A stretch of DNA of 64,000 bases from Taenia hydatigena (taxonomy: Eukaryota > Platyhelminthes > Cestoda > Cyclophyllidea > Taeniidae). The stretch lies in assembly GCA_036345935.2 (NCBI GenBank), contig JADWOT020001852.1, positions 62,001 through 126,000 on the forward strand, read 5' to 3'. Positions 46,217-57,442 of the stretch are shown in pieces. Both the position numbers and the translations under genes were made by a program. The notes beneath the pieces were generated by a model. It saw only the letters and a list, made by a program, of their open reading frames with translations. It searched no databases and was not told the origin of the DNA. Numbering within the stretch: the first letter of the stretch is position 1; every line of letters begins with the position of its first letter.

Positions 46217-47337
46217 ATGGGGTCTGGGAAGTTTACTGTAGTAAAGTTTATATCTCGTGATTCCTACACATTTGTCTATGAGGTGGTCTACACAAGCAGA
46301 TGTGGCGTAATTGCAACGACCATGACCTGCGCATTAAAGCGGTCCTACCTGCAAAACAGCTCTGCTGTTCGGTGTGCTCTTCGAGAGCACCACATTCTGG
46401 TGAGACTTGCCAGACAGGAAAGGCAGTCACCATTTTTAGCTACTCTGATTGATAGATGTCGAATCCATCGGGCTCCTGTCTTTGTGCTGCTCAAAGGAAG
46501 TGGATTCGACCTGCGGGATCTCGTCTCAAATGTTGGCTACCTCGGTGAGAATGACTCGCGATTTTACGTTTGTGAGATTATTTGTGGTCTGGAGCACCTT
46601 CACGCCATGCGCATCGTCCACTTAGACATCAAACCCAACAACGTGCTTATTGCTGATTCAGGCCACATTTTTATTACGGACTTCGATCACTCTACGACAT
46701 GTCTCAAGAGGCGGGACCTCCCACGAAGACGGACTTTACCGGAGCACTCTTCTTTATGGCGCCTGAGGTGAAAAATAAGTTGGCAATTACGACGAAGGCA
46801 GATGTGTGGGGTCTGGGCATTCTCGTTGCCTGCATCATGTACGGTCATGACACTGCGCACTATTGGCTGCAAACACGTGGGTTCATGACAGGTAGTTCGC
46901 CAAATGTGTCCGCACATCTAAGCAAATTCTTCGAAGCCTGTCTCACACAAAATCATAAGAAGCGTTTAAGCATTGATGGTGTGAAGTGTCTTGATTTCTT
47001 CAAAGGCGTCAACTGGAAGGAAGTGGTGGCTTGCAAGTTGAAACCACCTTACCATCCCTCCGAGTTGGAAGTGTCTGAAGCTAAGGAAAAGTACAACGTC
47101 GACCCCTTCGACCCTCTGCTGGTCGCTGCTGCTTACGATGCACACATGCCACTTATAGACGGACGTCTTCGAGACATTCGTGACAGGTATGGTGTGCGTC
47201 GGTTGATGGTAGAGTCACCGAACTACCAGGATCTGGCATAGGCTAAAATGACAGGTGAGAGGATTGATGAGCTTCTCGCCAACTTCAACTTCATCGATTC
47301 TTACCTCCTCTATTCACACTGCCGATGTCACCAATAA
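46217..47337 (+). pseudogene. AGC-family protein kinase pseudogene, intronless
   Basis: Starts MGSGKFTVVKFISRDS at a tyrosine- and valine-rich beta1-beta2 region; the Gly-rich loop is poor. Then come TCALKR (beta3 Lys), LREHHIL (helix C Glu), VHLDIKPNNVL (HLD in place of HRD, with Asp, Lys and Asn kept), ITDFDHS (DFD in place of DFG), then GALFFMAPEV and ADVWGLGIL. A one-base frameshift lies at about 46690-46705, between DFDH and the activation segment. The second frame runs on through FFKGVNWKEVVACKLKPPY, typical of AGC C-tails, to TAG at 47239-47241. The same frame continues to TAA at 47335-47337 and contains LLANFNFIDSY, resembling the AGC hydrophobic motif, so the TAG is premature. AGC kinases phosphorylate Ser/Thr. 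No introns are visible, suggesting a retrocopy, though intronless paralogues are possible. Alternatively an assembly error causes the frameshift. Confidence 0.85.
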
Positions 47338-47550
47338 CAGGCCAATTCAGACTTGAACTTTTTTTCATCCACTTGCGATTTGCGGTCCAAGTGGTGTCAA
47401 ATGCTCTTTTTTCTTGTGTGCATATGTGGGTTCCTCATCTGGTCGAAATGCACGCCTTACTTTGACTAGCATTTTCCAGTTACGAATCCACAGGGATTGT
47501 CCAAAGGAAGTCAAAGCGTCAACTTGTGTAGGCTCAACCCTCCTAGCTTG

Positions 47551-47925
47551 GAATACTAGATTTTTCTGACAATGAGGCATCTGTAACACAGCCAAATGTT
47601 TGTGACATGAAGAGAAGCGTTTCATTGACCGACTCGTGGGGCAGCAGCCTCAGTGAATGCTTTGGAACTATTGAGAGCTCTAAATCACCAAGGAAGCTTC
47701 AACAAATGTAATACCATTAGAGCAAGCCTCTTCGTGAGAAGGTAGTGATACGTTGTCGAGGCACAAGCAGCAATTTGGTGCGCTGGCGGAGTGGATCAAA
47801 AATAAGTTTGCTACTGAAACGGACCAAAAGCAGAATGATGAAGACGAGGATATGAGAAAATCTGTAGAGCTGACAGTGCGTTATTCGCATTCTCTATGAA
47901 GCGTCTGCAGACTGATCTCAACTGT
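47551..47925 (+). pseudogene. NK-2-like homeobox 3' fragment, copy 6
   Basis: Begins at the block corresponding to GNEASVTQPNVCDMKRS, after helix 3 (no WFQN), and continues through the linker with stops and shifts to the acidic tail (ETDQKQNDEDEDMRKS). A one-base loss after ELT breaks the final KRVIRFLYEAS block. The 5' two-thirds of the gene is absent; the kinase pseudogene occupies that side. Confidence 0.8.
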
Positions 47926-49010
47926 CCTTCATGAATTAGCTGTGATGTTAATGTTTACTGCTCTAACTATTTTGTGGTCCCCACAGCATGCTTCGATGGC
48001 GGCTATTTTTTAGACCTTGGCTTTTTAAAAGTAAATAATTCATTTGATGCCTTTCAAAAGATGTTTGCATGGAACTTATGCGTAAAGTTGAAAGTCACCA
48101 AAATAATTTTTTTCGAAGGCGCACCAAATCGAACGTTCATATTCTATGCAGGAACAATTTACCTTAAACTCATTTTCGAGCTGCAGAGCACAATGAAAAT
48201 GGCCTGTGGTTAAGTCATAGGCGCTTGCAGCTGATGTTGCCATCCTGTTAATGCTAAAGGTCAGTTAGTTATTTTTGGTGAAAATGCAGTCGAAAAATTT
48301 GGTTGCAACTGATTTTTATTTGAATTCTAGCTGAGATTATACCTTCAAAGGTTTCAGGTCGGGTGTAGGACAGTTCAGCGCCACACGCATATCTTGATTT
48401 AGGTGACCAGATTGTAGCCAATCAAAGGTCTAATGATTGACACGCTTACAGTTATGCTATCGAATTTGAAATACTTGTCCATGGAAGACAAATGTGGGCA
48501 TGCGCGCAAGAAGGAATGTGGATGTTGTGCCGTCCCGTCGGAGACATGGGAGTCCACTCAATTCAGCACCGTCATTTGTTCTCCTCTACATCTTCCTCTT
48601 TCAGCAAAGCAATATGTTGCCCCGCTTCCACCGTTTTAGAGGTGAGAGTCCACACAAGTCGATGTATTACATACAGAAGCGATGACGACGCTAAACCCAT
48701 CGAGCGGTCAGTCATAATGTGTAATGGAGTTTGGTCCACGTTCTGTGTCACTTTCAAGGTCAACGGGTCAGTTCACTTCCAGAAATCTCCTTTTACAGTA
48801 CTTCAAAATCAACGCCTGAAACGTCCTAAGTTATTCTCATTTACATGTGGGCACAGATCTCATTGCCAACACGCAACTCAAAGCTGCTTCGACTGACCTC
48901 ACTTTTGCCCAAAACACCCATTAATTGGCCAACTGAACTGGGTCATAGCAAATGAAGCAGCAAGGGAGAGCGATAGCGAAAGATCGAGAAAAAAGCGGAA
49001 AATTCCTGTT
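47926..49010. repeat. 3' flank of homeobox module, copy 6
   Basis: Matches 22590-23160 (same orientation) and, inverted, 4950-5930 and 40020-40370. Landmarks are gattgtagccaatcaaagg (48411), aagaaggaatgtggatgttgtgcc (48510), the block around 48640 with gagagtccacaca, and gaagcagcaagggagagcga (48953). Open frames here (48492-48896 and others) are not conserved in the other copies. Confidence 0.75.
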
Positions 49011-50121
49011 AAGAAGAAAAAGCACCACAGTCTTCCATCAAATCGTGCTCATCTTCTCGGAAGGGTAGGGCGAACTTAGACACAGAGTATCGAACATGTT
49101 TTACCTGGCCTCAATCACTACTCCTTTTCTCAATTGATCCATCATTCGACTGCAAAAGTTTGAACATAAAACGCTTTCCATTTAAGTCGATGAGACCTTT
49201 AAAACCGAAAACTAGTGTCAACACGTATCAACTACGAGGTAAACGCTTTTCGGGCATAGGATCTGAGGTCACATGGAGTTGTAACTGGAGTACAGAAGTG
49301 GCCTCAATTAGTAACCATCATCCGGCATTGCATAACCGCTCCCCCGGAGTTAATCAAAACCAAATTGAATAGACATTCGACAGCCTACTCTAACAGATTG
49401 CACTCCATTTGGGTATAGCATATGCTGCCTTAGGTCAGCGGTCTTTGGAGGAGTGAAGGACACAACCAATGGCCGATGCACGCCCATTCCCTACCAATCA
49501 CTATAATCAAGCTGGACGGAACTCAAGCCCTAGTAAGTGATTAAGAGGGAACAGTGACGTGTTTTTGTTTTAGTCATCAACCGCTATATGATAACTGACT
49601 GACAGATGTACGACGAGGTCGCCAAACCATGTTGGTAAGCCCTAACCCAATCTACACGACAAAATACATTTCATCTTTGTTTTATGCCACTATTGTCGTC
49701 AGAGTCGCGAAACAGTGCAGTAGAAATGATGTCTGCGAAACGAATTGTAAGCCACTAACTGCGTGAACAGAAAGCTACAACTGTTAAACAAACACAGTAC
49801 CGCAACAGAAGCACCAAAGTGTGGATAGCTACTGCAGAAACTAAGGAAACCGTGTCACAAGCGATCGATTGAATCTCATGATATTCACGAAGAAATGTTG
49901 AACTTTGACTCGGTTAACTGATAATCAAAAACCACCTATTCAATGTATCCACCTGAACTTGAAAAGTGGGTCATCGCAGTCAGCTATGACACAAGTTAGA
50001 AATTAAAGCAAGGTTAACTCATCAAACTGCATATTCCGGTTTTTAAGGAAAATACAATCCCGAACCTTAGTAACGGCCATCGCAGGCGCCTCCTGTTCAT
50101 TCCGTAAGCAAAGACAGCCAT
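49011..50121. other. No gene recognised
   Basis: No long frame or motif. The short frame 50003-50215 on minus may be the frame-shifted continuation of the remnant at 50122-50765. Confidence 0.4.
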
Positions 50122-50765
50122 TCACGACACTCCGAATCCACCAATTATTCTGAGTTGGAAATCGGATGTATTCAGTGCTGATGAAATACTGTGCGCGCCA
50201 GAAGAATGACCGCAATCATCGCTAAGAACGAGCAAAACTTTTCCACGGTGTTCTACAAGGTAATCGCTAACCTGCACAAAACAAGCGTCAGGAAGATGGA
50301 AAGAAATAAATGGATTGATGAAGAGCTCTCATGCTGCATCATCATTTCAAGTGCAAAGTTTAGAACATTAAACGCAAAATGTGGCGAAAAAATGCCATTT
50401 GCATTTGCAATTTCGTCCATTTGATTTTCACCGGACGAGTTGTCAGAGATAATCAAAAGATTTGTCGAATTTCGCCAGACACTAGACGTCCAATCATTAT
50501 CAGATAAAGCATCCAGTGTATAAAGCAACGGATCCACAGTGGACTTAAAGCTTTCGATTGCCTACTTGTCAAGGTTACGGCAGAAGATATTTGGTGGCTT
50601 AATGAACAATCTTGCAGAGGCGCAACTGTTCTCCAAAGCGTCATTTATACAAGGAAAATCGTTTGGGTCTAGGCATTGCCAACAGAGCGATATTCCTGCC
50701 ATACTAATTCTGTACCAGGTTGTTAATAATTCATTGAAATGCACTGAACAGCCACGTTTATGATT
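50122..50765 (-). pseudogene. Unrecognised coding remnant
   Basis: After an acceptor-like ccgag (50766-50767) one frame stays open from 50765 to 50256, about 170 codons, interrupted by a single TAG at 50562-50564. It includes LCWQCLDPNDFPCIND, NIFCRNLDK, STVDPLLYTLDALSDND and SSGENQMDEIANANG. A strong acceptor (acgcttgttttgtgcag) at 50272 opens a second frame (50122-50271): VSDYLVEHRGKVLLVL, SDDCGHSSGAHSIS, NTSDFQLRIIG, ending in TGA. A plausible phase-0 donor upstream is aat|gttcta, in which case the end of the first frame would be intronic. Cys content and NxS/T sites suggest an extracellular or luminal protein; KVLLVLSDD followed by a Ser-rich turn is faintly like a von Willebrand A core, but that is weak. 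The TAG makes it a probable pseudogene. No name is given. Confidence 0.4.
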
Positions 50766-50769
50766 CTCG

Positions 50770-51937
50770 GAAAAATATGGGAAAACTTAATGGGGAACGG
50801 AAGGCTACATTTACTTATAAAGTCACCTAATTAACTCGAACAAAGGTGTGCATAAACACTGGCCAAATGCAACAATAGAGTAAAACTTTTAAAATAACCA
50901 ACGAAGAATATCTAACAGCAAATGTAGAACCTTAAAATCGTTGCAATGACGGTGTCCGCCAGGTGGAACACAATCACAGAAAGTACAAAATCATCATCAG
51001 CCAAACTGGATTTAAGTCATTGCATTCTCTGTAACTTTGTCCTTTTACTTCAAGCCAACAGAGACTCTTATTTTGTTGTTGTAATTGTAGCGTCTCGAGT
51101 CTCCCTTGAAGGCCAAAGAGGGCGGAATACTAGGGTAAACATATATATGCTCGGAGGCAGAGGGAAATGAGCTGCTGGTATGGCCCAGAGGCCAGCTTAC
51201 GTAGCTAGGACCATATGGCCACTTCCGTGACCCTGACCAAATCCAAAAGTCTAAACAAGTAAAGTATTCCAGTAGTTGTAAAAGGTTCTTCCTCTTCCCC
51301 TCTCCCACCCTTACTATTAGAAGTCTTAGTAATCTTCGATATCTTTATTATAGTTCAGGGGAGAAGGTATAGAGTGATACCGTGGAAGGGTTCAAAACGG
51401 GGATGCGTCAGCCTCTGGGTAGCGGCGACGGTGTCTTGCGACCAGGTTTGAGTTGTTCTCTCGCCTTCGGCCTGCAAAGCATATTTAAAAAACATTAGTA
51501 TTGCACAGCTCCCTCACCTTTTGAGCACCGTCCCGGTGCTACTCTCGTTGGCTCGCTTTAATTATGCTGTCGGATGGCTTTCTTTCTTTCACAACAACAT
51601 AGGTTTCATCCTCGTATCCGACTAAGGGGAAATTTGTAAGGTCGGACCCTATTTTGATGGATGTTTATTGGCTGGGTACGGAGTTGTGCATTCCGGACAA
51701 GGTAGTTCGTGAGCGAGATAACTTTTACAACACGGAAGGGGTTTTTTTACTTTAAGGGTCATAAAAATTTTGCGATGCATTCCAGGCGTAGGAATCGATT
51801 CATGTACTTGAACAAGACCCCTTCATGGTAGACGCTGAGTTGACTGTGCTTGTCATGGCATTTATTTTCTCTAGTATGAGACATTTTTAGGTGTCGCCGC
51901 GCAAGATGAAACGCCTTTCTCATCCCTTCTTTTAGAC
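50770..51937 (-). other. Region downstream of the retroelement, possible LTR
   Basis: If the gypsy element kept its 3' LTR it would lie here. A stretch at about 51087-51400 ends in ctcgagacgctaca on the minus strand (the CA end expected of an LTR) and contains atatatatg as a possible TATA. No matching second LTR was found above 54084 and no primer-binding or polypurine tract was identified, so this stays tentative. Confidence 0.2.
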
Positions 51938-54084
51938 TTAGTATGTAATCCGGTGCATTGTCGGTAGGAATGCATCAGAGGGAGCTCTCATTTCGCAGTC
52001 CGTGAGCATCTTGAACGGGAAAACACCGATTAATGCGTGGACTATAGCCCTATAGGCGAGAAGAGCGCGTCCTAGGCTTAAATCCCAATCTTCAGGTCGT
52101 GTCTCCTTGGTAAAAGCCTTTCGTAGTCCTAGCATGGTCCAGTTATTTCTTTCCACTTGTTCATTGCCCTGAGGATGCCCAGGTGTCGTGCGCATCTTTG
52201 CAATTTACTGGGTCTTGCATAGTTCAACAAAGAGTCTACTTTTAAAATTAAGAACTGGATCGCTACGGACTGATTCAGGCACTCCGTGTTGACGTATCCA
52301 ACGATTGAAGAAGATTGACGCGCCAGTCTCAGCGCCTTGCGACTTCATGGGTTCTGCTTCGCCTACTTTCGTGAAGTAGTCAACCATAACTAAGACAGAT
52401 CGTTTTCACCTCTCAGTAAATGGCAGAGGACCCATAATTTCTGTACCTACTCGTTCGCTCGGAAACCCTGTAGGCACAGGCTGCAGGAGTGCGGCTGCTG
52501 TGGAATGAGGGTTCTTAAAACTGCTGCAAGTAATGCAGGTTCGGCAAAAGTCATGCACGTCTGGAGAGAGAGGGGACCACCACTACCGTTTGATCGAGGT
52601 CTCCCACATCTTTTTCTCGCCCACAGAGCCCATTTGTTCGTGTGACACTTGAAGGACTGTTTGTGTCAGGGAACCTGGAACAACCAGAGGCTTGAGAGAC
52701 GTGACATCTTCTTGGTACCACAAGACCTCATCTTCCAGGGAGAGTTTGGACCATTGTTGCCATATTTGCCTGACTGCCTTGGCGGACGATTTCATCTCTT
52801 CCGCAGTGGGCTTGGACGAGGATGCCAGAAATCTCTCGTATAGCAGCCACCTGTCGGAAAATAGAATACTCACTATACCGCGATCCCTTTCTGCTAAGAG
52901 AGGTCTGCGGAATAATGCATTCGCATTGCCATGCGAGTTCCTTTTCCTGTACTGCACTGTAAAGTTATATTGTTGCAGTTCTTCGTACCAGCATACTATC
53001 GAACGGTCGATCTCCCTCATTGTCTTTGACCAGGTCAGCGCCTGATGATTTGCTTCACTATGAACCATCTCCCTACCAGCTAGTTCTTAAAGTGTTGAAA
53101 TATTGTGTAGATGGCGAACAGTTCACGGTTCTCTACACTCTTCTGTCACACTTTTTGTTGAGTCTAGCACTGGCGTAGGCAATGACGTGTTCTCCGCCTC
53201 CTTTGTCTCTTTGTAAAAGAACACCACCCACGGCCACGTCACTGGCATCCATGCCTAGTAAAAAGCCAGAATCAAAGCGGAGCAGAGCCCTTGCTTTAGT
53301 TCTTGGAAGGCTTCATCATGTTTGTTCTCCGACTTAAAATTCTTTCCGCCTGCCTCTCGGTTAGCTTGTGTAGGGGACTGGCGTTCTTTGCAAAGCGTTT
53401 AACAAAACGCCTGTGGTAGTTTGCCAAGCCGAGGAAGCTGCAAAGTTCTGTCCGATTGGTTGCTGTTGGCCAAGCTCTCACTTGTACGATCTTCGGTGAC
53501 TGCCATTCCATTTGTAGAGGCTGTATGATCCAAGAAAGTGAATGAACGACGAGGAAAATGACGCTTCTTTGGATTCAAGGTCAAACCTGCATCCTGCAGA
53601 TAGTCCAGGACTAGTTTAAGATTGGTGCTATGTTCGTGAATGTCTCTACCAAAAACAAGGACGTTATCAAGGTAGATTATGCAATGTTTCGGAAAAAAAC
53701 TCATTCAGTGCTGTCTGCACTAGGCGCTGGAAGGTGGCTGCAGCGTTACAGAGTCCAAACGGCATTATCTGGGATTCATAAAGCCTTTTGAGCACTATAA
53801 AGCCCCATTCAGACACTGACCAGACCTTCATAATTGGGCATTTAACGAGTTGATGATGAGGATCTTGTTAGACGGGCGCACAGGCATCACCAACACGTAA
53901 AAATTAACTTTTTCTTGTGAGACTTCGTCAGCATCTTAAGAGCTATCAATATCAGACAAAATTTTTCGTGCGACTTCATCTCTCTGCGTTGGCAGTCGAG
54001 TGACTTCGGACGTGAAATTCCCTGCCACTGCCATTGTTGAGTCGGGTGAGTCAGATTACGATAGCTAGAGTATGGGTAAGGCAC
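51938..54084 (-). mobile_element. Degenerate Ty3/gypsy retrotransposon (pol)
   Basis: Reads from high to low coordinates in the gypsy order RT, RNase H, integrase. Reverse transcriptase: MPFGLCNAAATFQRL near 53720-53770 (one frame) and IIYLDNVLVFGRD at 53399-53704 (another), where the second catalytic Asp of YLDD is Asn. The connection contains LGLANYHRRFVKRFAK (53296-53511). RNase H end: NHQALTW and NSHGNANALFRRP (52583-53068). Integrase core: MVDYFTK with the first Asp, VPESVRSDP with the second, then PGHPQGNEQVERNN with the Glu (51938-52387). An in-frame TAA separates the integrase halves, and several frameshifts and stops split the RT. No gag, protease or confirmed LTRs are seen. The segment 53887-54084 is open but not assigned. 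It inserted into DNA with no visible duplicate. It is clearly inactive. Confidence 0.88.
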
Positions 54085-54685
54085 GGAACAGGAGGAACCG
54101 GTGATCAGAGGTAAAAATATCAGGGATCTTGAGAAAACATGTCAAAGATAGTTACCCTTGTCGTAATTAAGAGTTGAGGGGTGTTTCGTGGTTGATGCAC
54201 AAAATTGTATGTTCGGAGATTTGCAATATCTGCTTACCTTAGTCGTCTACCTCTTCATTTCCAAGGTGAGTCGGCTAACCTTCACATTGATTCCTCTTCG
54301 GCAATGTCATCTAGCCTAAAGTGCCAAGAGGAAAGCAGGGACTTAGCCAGTGCGGATGATCTTGTATGAAGTTGGCGCTCCTTCAGCGACTTTTTTTCAT
54401 CTCAGCATAGAGATGAGGCACTACAGCTCTCCAATTGAGGGTCCAACAACCGTCGAACGACAGGTTTGCCATTTTTACTTACTACCGCTTGCACTGCATC
54501 CCGTCATTTGCAGCTCTCACACAGGCAACATGGATTACTGACGACAAAGGGAACGAATCGCCCTCCAATTAACATAAAAGTTTACACCAGTTTTACATGC
54601 TACATTGCTTAACTTTCCTCCCTTTAGCATTTGCTGACTCAAAGTCGACCACCGTGTGAAGCGACTTATGGGGCTTCAATGCTGC
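54085..54685. other. No gene recognised
   Basis: May contain the decayed 5' part of the retroelement, but no gag or protease motif is legible. One 63-codon plus frame (54350-54541) has no motif. Confidence 0.35.
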
Positions 54686-54689
54686 TCTC

Positions 54690-55200
54690 TTCCCACCATG
54701 AGATGTCCACTTCAATCTGAAGGAAGGAAAAAAGGAATTAAGAGAGCCGCAGGGAAAAAAGCAATTAAATGTTAGAAGTGAGTTAATGGGTGGTAAAGTG
54801 TTGGCAATGTGAAGAGTTGAAAGTAATTGGGCAACCGACTGGTCATCCAACGAAAGACCAAAGAAGACCTTACTAGGCTCAGGATGGAACTGTCCTTGAA
54901 TTCATGTATGCTTAAGCCTACACACACACACAACTTCCTGCCTGTTTTTGCACAACACCAAATAAGGTGACCCTCCAAAAAGAGGGAAATTGAAATAGGC
55001 GATAGCACACGTGCAGACTTGGGTAGACAAATGGACAGACAGGCGTAGACATATGGTGAAAAGGACACAGATGGACTAAGGAGGTATAGGGACTCTCTGC
55101 AAGGTGAGTGTGGGAAGTGGGTAATTAGAAAGGCAGACAGGAGTTCGGCCAGCCTATAGATTACGATATAGTAGCAACGGTTCATCTAACCTCCAGAGGG
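54690..55200 (+). repeat. Local repeat, also at 58560-58730 and 59510-59730
   Basis: 54695-54895 matches 59515-59725 (ccacttcaatctgaa, aagcaatt.aatg, ggtcatccaacg.aagacc type blocks), and 54915-55070 matches 58575-58725 (a short CA run followed by cttcctgcctgtttt, then gacagacagg). All are in the same orientation, so the 54.7-60.3 kb interval is itself built from repeated pieces. Confidence 0.7.
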
Positions 55201-55392
55201 AGTAAGTTGAGAAGAGGAAAAGGAGCAGATGGGATTAAGCCAAAGTGATGAAGAACAAGCTAAAGTAACCAAAAGAAACACAAAAAATGGAGGATTTTTG
55301 GCAATCCAAGCTAAGCTGTGCGAGACAAGGTGTGGTTTTAAGTACAGTGTAGTTTGGGAAGGTTTAGTCTAGCTTGTGCTAATCTAGTCTGA

Positions 55393-56386
55393 TCATGTTT
55401 CCTTGCTTGATTTGATAGTGCCATAGTGAAGAGGACGCCAGCGGTCAGGGAGGTAGAAGAAGGGAAAGGAGAAAGGGGAGAATTTATGTTGGATTGAAGC
55501 GATGTGATGGTGAGAGAAGCGCGAGAAGGGCAGAAGAGCGACACGTCCTCGTGTCACTAAAGTGGAGAACAAAGCTAAGGAATTGCAATACAAATGCATA
55601 ATAGAGTTAGATACATGGAGTACACGCGGTGGGTCACAAATCGAGATGCAACACTCTGAAGCATATTGAGCGCAACAGGAGACGAAGGAGACACTTAACA
55701 AAAATGTGCTGGAGATTGGCATCAGAAAGGAGGAGTAGACAAGAGGCCTCCTCTTCACCCACTTCAAAGACTTCATCAAACCAAGTTCTTAAGTGTACAC
55801 CTTGATCCGTAATATCTACGAGAGGGAAAGAGAAGGCCTCGAATCACATGTCATGGAATTGTGTCGTGTCAAACGATCAGACCACATTTTTTTGTGGGGT
55901 TGACCTAAAATGGTAACGTATAAGGCTTCTCTGAGGATGAGACATAAACCATGGATCAGATAGCTCTGTCTACTTCCCTCTTATTTTATTTACATCCGTC
56001 GCAAACTAGCCCAGGCATCCGATCTTGTCTGTTGTGGATACAGTCCGATCTAGTCAGATCGGGCTAAGCTCAGTTATGCTAACTCTGCTACAGTGCTTCT
56101 GTAGATGAGCATGAACATTGGGCAAGTTGGTGTTCATCAGTTGGTCCTCTGGTGCTGTTGCTTACTCGGTGAATGCAAAACCATGAAAGAGACAAAAAGT
56201 AAGTGCAGCGCAGTAAGCGTTGTAGAAGTTATGAGATGACTAAGGGAATAGACGACTTACCCCTTAGGAAGGAAGAAGCATTTCTGGTGCTCATCTCTGT
56301 GACTATCCTTTGACGGATCGGTGCTTTGCATTGCTCAAGACAGCAACGTTGCGCAAAGTTCTTCGATAAGCAAAGAGATGTATTTG
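55393..56386 (-). pseudogene. C-A-B family pseudogene, copy 3
   Basis: Block C at 56261-56386: acceptor ctcttttggcag, donor ggg|gtaagtcg, readable in one frame as AKYISLLIEELCATLLS before a stop and in another as NTSLCLSKNFAQ onward. Block A at about 55700-55815: acceptor ctctcgtag, readable as MKSLKWVKRRPLVYSSFLMP, matching copy 1 residue for residue over LKWVKR. Its donor is damaged (ttg|ttaagtg). Block B at 55393-55556 after ctccactttag reads TRGRVALLPFSRF onward to a stop. Order and spacing equal copy 1. A fourth upstream block around 56470-56540 (readable as ALQHCAEASYDAHF) matches 27880-27930 (APQHCEDTSHDVHF). The gene family is not recognised. Confidence 0.5.
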
Positions 56387-57442
56387 CTGCCAAAAGAGAC
56401 AAAGGAATGACCGAGATAGAGGCAAAGGGATAAAAAGCTGTGGAAATGGAATATAGAAGGATGAGAAAGGAGAATAGAGGATTGGAAATGGGCATCGTAG
56501 GATGCCTCTGCGCAGTGCTGTAGTGCAGCGCGCCTTATTTTCTACCGTTTTCTCTCACCTATTCCCGAAGTGAGTAATTTACCCACTTAAATAGCCATGT
56601 GACCGGGTATGGTATGAAGGATTTGACTTAGTAAAAGGCATTTAAATTTTTTTTTCAATGGCACACTTAAAGAGACCGAGCATAGTTTTCTTTTTCTATG
56701 TGATATGCACTGGATGCTAGATGTGAAAACAGTGGAATGATGCGTACTAATGAAGTAATGGAGAAAAAGGAGAAAATAAAACAGGTAGAGTAGAGGCGGA
56801 GGATTGCGGTTGGTGGCATAACTTTCCTTTAATTTCTACCGCATTTATCCTTTTTGGCACCTTGATGGCTCTGATGAGGCAGGGTGGGACGTCGGGAGTA
56901 ACGAATAGATGGAGAGGAAGGCAACGGAAGCGGAGGCCAAAAGAAGGCCAGCAGCGAGGAGAAAACGAAGCGGAAGGGAGGCACTGGCAAATGACTGAAT
57001 GGTAGGAATGACACCGCAAAGCAGAATGAATAATGGAAGACGGTAGAAAGCGCAAAAGAGCATCTCTGACAGTTTTTGTGGGATTAACCTCTTCCAATCT
57101 GACATGTGCAACTCGGCTAGTAGCACGGGCATCTCCTATAAGTGGTTTTGTTGGATCGTCAGAGCAGAGAGGTATGAATTTAGTAAAAATTTGGTGGCTA
57201 TTTAGCTAGGAAAGGTACGATTTAGGCTAACTGTTACCTTGGCGCTGACTGCAGCTGATTTGTTCAGCTAAATGGTGCAAAATTATAGTTGGGTGAGAGA
57301 CGAAGATGGGACGCTTACAGAAAGGAAGTGGAGGAAGGGATAGAGAATGGTCATCGTCGGATTTTCTGCACAGTGCTGTGGCGCTATCTTTTTTTCGTTT
57401 CTTATTCTGCCATGCGTTCTTGAGTTCATTTTATTTGCACAG

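Noticed and set aside
48492..48896. 134-codon plus-strand open frame
   Set aside because: It is the 3' flank of the homeobox module, and the equivalent segments near copies 2, 3 and 5 do not keep the frame.
54085..54690. gag/protease part or 5' LTR of the gypsy element
   Set aside because: No zinc knuckle, no DTG/DSG protease motif, and no sequence matching the tentative 3' LTR region.
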